From an uncultured Prevotella sp. (GTDB lineage Bacteria; Bacteroidota; Bacteroidia; Bacteroidales; Bacteroidaceae), in assembly GCA_937922435.1 (NCBI GenBank), contig CAKZVT010000040.1, positions 139,169 to 203,168 of the forward strand: 64,000 nt of DNA, read 5' to 3'. The notes below the pieces were generated by a model. That model had not been told where the DNA came from. It made no database searches and saw only the letters and a list, made by a program, of their open reading frames with translations. Positions 61,676 through 64,000 of this stretch are shown here, piece after piece. Position numbers and translations under genes: made by a program. Position 1 is the first letter of the stretch. Each line of letters starts with the position of its first letter.

Positions 61676-62848
61676 TCAGTCCATACGGCTGCGATAGTCC
61701 TCATATCCGAACACGCGCAGCATTTCAAGCGTTCCGTCCTCACGGGCCAAGGCGATGGAGGGATGGGTGACGCCGTTGAACATGTTTGTCTTCACCGTTG
61801 TATAATGCAGCATGTCCTCGAATATCACGTTGTCGCCGACCTTCAGGCCATTTGGGAAACGCCAGTAGCCCATGAAGTCGCCCGAAAGACAGCTGTTGCC
61901 GCCAAGCCGGTAGACGTTGACTGAGCGCATATCGGCCTCCGAGGCATCCTCGATAGTCTCCGCGCCGCGCACCGCCGGCATGTAAGGCATCTCCAAGCAA
62001 TCGGGCATGTGGCACGTAAAGCTGACGTCAAGTATGGCCGTGCGTATGCCGTGGTCTTCCACAATGTCAACCACCTGGCTCACCAACGGCCCCGTCTGCC
62101 AGGCGAATGCGCTGCCCGGTTCGAGTATGACGGACAGATGAGGATACCTTGCACGGAAATCCTTTAACGTCTTCACCAACAGGGGTACGTCATAGTCGCG
62201 ACGCGTCATGAGATGTCCGCCGCCGAAGTTGAGCCACTTGATTTGGCCGAACCACCGCGAGAACTTGCCTTCTATATGCTCCAATGTCCTTACGAAAACA
62301 TCAGCCCCACTCTCGCAATGGCAATGGCAATGGAAGCCGTCGATGCCTTCAGGCAGGCGTTCGGGCAACTTGTCCGCCGAAACGCCAAAGCGCGTGCCTG
62401 GCGCGCATGGGTTGTAAAGAGCCGTGCCAACCTCTGAATATTCAGGGTTTACGCGCAACCCTATGCTCAACGAGCCGTTTGCACGCATGGCACGGTCGTG
62501 CAGACGGCCGTATTGCGACAGCGAATTGAACGTAAGATGGCTTGAACACCTTGCTATTTCGTCGATTTCGTAATCAGTATATGCCGGTGAATATGTGTGC
62601 GCCTTGCTCCCAAACTCTTCGCAGGCGAGCCTCGCCTCGTACAACGAACTGGCCGTCGTAGCGCCGATATACTCGCGGAATATTGGAAAAGTCTTCCACA
62701 GGGCGAACGCCTTGAAGGCCAAGATTACCTCCACCTGCGCCTCGTCTGCCACACGCCTTATCAGCTCAAGGTTGCGCCGCAAACGTTTTTCCTCAAGCAC
62801 GTAGCACGGTGTTGCCAGTCCTTCAAATGTTTCAAGATTTATTTTCAT
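61676..62848 (-). CDS. nspC: Carboxynorspermidine decarboxylase
   Basis: PLP enzyme of the alanine-racemase-fold decarboxylase group that makes spermidine or norspermidine from the carboxy form, in the pathway used by most gut bacteria in place of SpeD/SpeE. The 390-residue protein has the PLP lysine region VILAFKAFALWKTFP (K46), a CHCHCESG stretch, the glycine-rich NFGGGHLMTRRDYD, EPGSAFAW, and the CHMPDCLEMPYMP active-site Cys region. Its partner, carboxynorspermidine synthase (lys1-like), is not adjacent. A -7-type box (TAAGTTTG, minus strand, 62875-62882) lies just upstream. Confidence 0.95.
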   Translation of the reverse strand: MKINLETFEGLATPCYVLEEKRLRRNLELIRRVADEAQVEVILAFKAFALWKTFPIFREYIGATTASSLYEARLACEEFGSKAHTYSPAYTDYEIDEIARCSSHLTFNSLSQYGRLHDRAMRANGSLSIGLRVNPEYSEVGTALYNPCAPGTRFGVSADKLPERLPEGIDGFHCHCHCESGADVFVRTLEHIEGKFSRWFGQIKWLNFGGGHLMTRRDYDVPLLVKTLKDFRARYPHLSVILEPGSAFAWQTGPLVSQVVDIVEDHGIRTAILDVSFTCHMPDCLEMPYMPAVRGAETIEDASEADMRSVNVYRLGGNSCLSGDFMGYWRFPNGLKVGDNVIFEDMLHYTTVKTNMFNGVTHPSIALAREDGTLEMLRVFGYEDYRSRMD

Positions 62849-62973
62849 TGTACATAAAATAGTCGTTTCACGTGCAAACTTACATATTTTTTACCATTAC
62901 GGAGCACTTTCATTAAAAGATTTTCAAGCCTGCGGCAAAAAGGCCGGGAACCGGCAAGATTGCATTAAATTGC

Positions 62974-63054
62974 AAAAGGCCGCATATCACCGTGCAAAAG
63001 GCCATGAATGACACGCTAAAAGGCCGTCTTCCGCAATGCGGAAGACGGCCTTTT
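62974..63054. repeat. 22-bp phased palindrome array H (4 units)
   Basis: Centres are 62981, 63003, 63025 and 63047, exactly 22 bp apart. Units 3 and 4 together form a 37-base palindrome (63018-63054; 18-bp perfect arms around one A), able to act as a terminator for the pyrophosphatase gene, whose stop is 41 bp away. It lies between nspC and hppA. Confidence 0.87.
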
Positions 63055-63095
63055 GCAACAGCGTTACGACTCGCCGCCTTAATCAATCTGCATTG

Positions 63096-64000
63096 TCAAA
63101 TGAATGCGACGGTAAGTCCTGCCATGACAATGCTTACCATTGACATCAACTTTATAAGAATATTGAGCGATGGACCAGACGTATCCTTGAACGGGTCGCC
63201 AACAGTATCACCTACGACGGCAGCCTTATGGCATGGAGAGCCTTTGCCGCCGAAATTGCCTTCCTCAATCATCTTTTTCGCATTGTCCCATGCTCCGCCT
63301 GAATTTGCCATGAATACCGCAAGCGTAAAACCTGTTGACATTCCGCCAACAAGCAGTCCGAGTACGCCAGCGACGCCAAGCACCATTCCTACAACTACGG
63401 GTATCACAATCGCCAAAAGCGACGGCAATATCATCTCACGGAGTGCTGAACGGGTGGAAATCTTTATGCAACGGTCATAGTCGGGCGTGGCCTTGCCTTC
63501 CAATATACCCTTGATTTCGCGGAATTGCCGCCTTACCTCTTCGACCATAGAGCCTGCAGCACGGCCAACAGCGCCCATTGTGATGCCGCTGAACATGAAT
63601 GCCGCCATCGCACCAATAAACACACCGACAAGCACATTGGGATTCATTAGGTTTACCTGGAAGAAGTCAATCATGTCAAGCAGTCCTGCATTGTCCGGGT
63701 TAAAAGTGTTCCCTACATTGTCAATAAATGTCTTTCCCTCAGCAACAGCTCTCGACATGTTGATTTTTATCTCCTCGATATATGAAGCAAGAAGTGCCAA
63801 CGCCGTAAGTGCCGCACTGCCAATAGCAAACCCTTTACCGGTAGCGGCGGTGGTGTTGCCCAGCGCATCGAGCGCATCTGTACGCTTGCGCACTTCCGGG
63901 TCGAGGCCGCTCATCTCCGCATTACCACCGGCATTGTCGGCAATAGGCCCGTATGCGTCGGTGGCAAGCGTTATCCCAAGCGTCGAAAGCATACCAACGG
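63096..64000 (-). CDS. hppA: Membrane-bound ion-pumping pyrophosphatase (5' part outside window)
   Basis: Hydrolyses PPi and exports H+ or Na+ across the inner membrane. The window holds the C-terminal ~301 codons; the frame stays open to base 64000. Conserved blocks are SGLDPEVRKRTDALDALGNTTAATGKGFAIGSAALTAL, DYDRCIKISTRSALREM and HKAAVVGDTVGDPFKDTSGPSLNILIKL. The sequence GNTTAATGKG has Ala and Gly at the positions where K+-independent enzymes have Lys and Thr, so it should be K+-dependent. Na+ versus H+ transport cannot be decided without the missing part. At least four to five TM helices are within view. Confidence 0.95.
   Translation of the reverse strand, partial: VGMLSTLGITLATDAYGPIADNAGGNAEMSGLDPEVRKRTDALDALGNTTAATGKGFAIGSAALTALALLASYIEEIKINMSRAVAEGKTFIDNVGNTFNPDNAGLLDMIDFFQVNLMNPNVLVGVFIGAMAAFMFSGITMGAVGRAAGSMVEEVRRQFREIKGILEGKATPDYDRCIKISTRSALREMILPSLLAIVIPVVVGMVLGVAGVLGLLVGGMSTGFTLAVFMANSGGAWDNAKKMIEEGNFGGKGSPCHKAAVVGDTVGDPFKDTSGPSLNILIKLMSMVSIVMAGLTVAFI

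Overview
The window reads as a chromosomal segment of a member of the Bacteroidales, most likely a Prevotella-type genome. The genus call is inference; the order is well supported. Evidence seen: promoters of the Bacteroidota form TTTG-N19/20-TANNTTTG; a Rho factor with a long acidic N-terminal insertion; the conserved ileS - DksA-like - lspA - DUF4296 lipoprotein block; a GT3-type glycogen synthase; DMP19, DUF5687, DUF4296 and LolA-like families typical of this phylum; and carboxynorspermidine decarboxylase. No transposase, integrase, phage gene, CRISPR array, rRNA or plasmid function was found. This is core chromosome.

Layout. 1-3.3 kb (-): GDP-L-fucose synthesis operon manC-gmd-fcl, with fcl cut by the window edge. 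3.4-6.3 kb (-): xylB-xylA. 6.4-9.3 kb (-): two small winged-helix-like proteins, aspS and a tiny membrane protein. 9.4-12.4 kb (-): tRNA-Asp, an acetyltransferase / GT2 glycosyltransferase / membrane protein set, and recR. 12.8-19 kb (+): engB, a Uup-like ABC-F ATPase, rho, a frameshifted TlpA-like thioredoxin protein, and tRNA-Arg. 19.9-27.7 kb (-): HAD hydrolase, smpB, a DMP19-like protein, DUF4296 lipoprotein, lspA, DksA-like, ileS. 27.9-32.1 kb (-): glycogen synthase and glucan phosphorylase. 32.4-36.4 kb (-): methylmalonyl-CoA mutase, both subunits. 36.9-42.1 kb (+): AspT-type transporter, gamma, biotin-carrier and beta subunits of a Na+-pumping decarboxylase, and a LuxR-type regulator. 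42.4-49.6 kb (-): a conserved protein, a GHL10 glycosidase-like protein, DUF5687, LolA-like and FtsK, plus an orphan small-RNA unit on the + strand at 44.6 kb. 49.7-59.4 kb (+): DEDD exonuclease, RlmI-like methyltransferase, tilS, lon, tgt, LptF/G permease and an RhlE-like helicase. 59.4-64 kb (-): phosphopantetheinyl transferase, ssb, a conserved protein, four tRNAs (Gly-Leu-Leu-Gly), nspC, and membrane pyrophosphatase, which is cut by the window end.

Metabolically, the mutase plus the Na+-decarboxylase subunits fit the succinate-to-propionate branch, with a K+-dependent membrane pyrophosphatase as a second ion pump. Xylose use and glycogen storage fit a gut or rumen polysaccharide fermenter.

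The most striking structure is not a gene. Eight intergenic arrays (about 33 units in all) are built from a degenerate 15-bp palindrome (AAAAGRCSGYCTTTT) plus a 7-bp linker (near GCAATGC). The units are spaced exactly 22 bp apart, so A/T tracts recur every 11 bp. All eight lie at boundaries between transcription units and none lies inside an operon.
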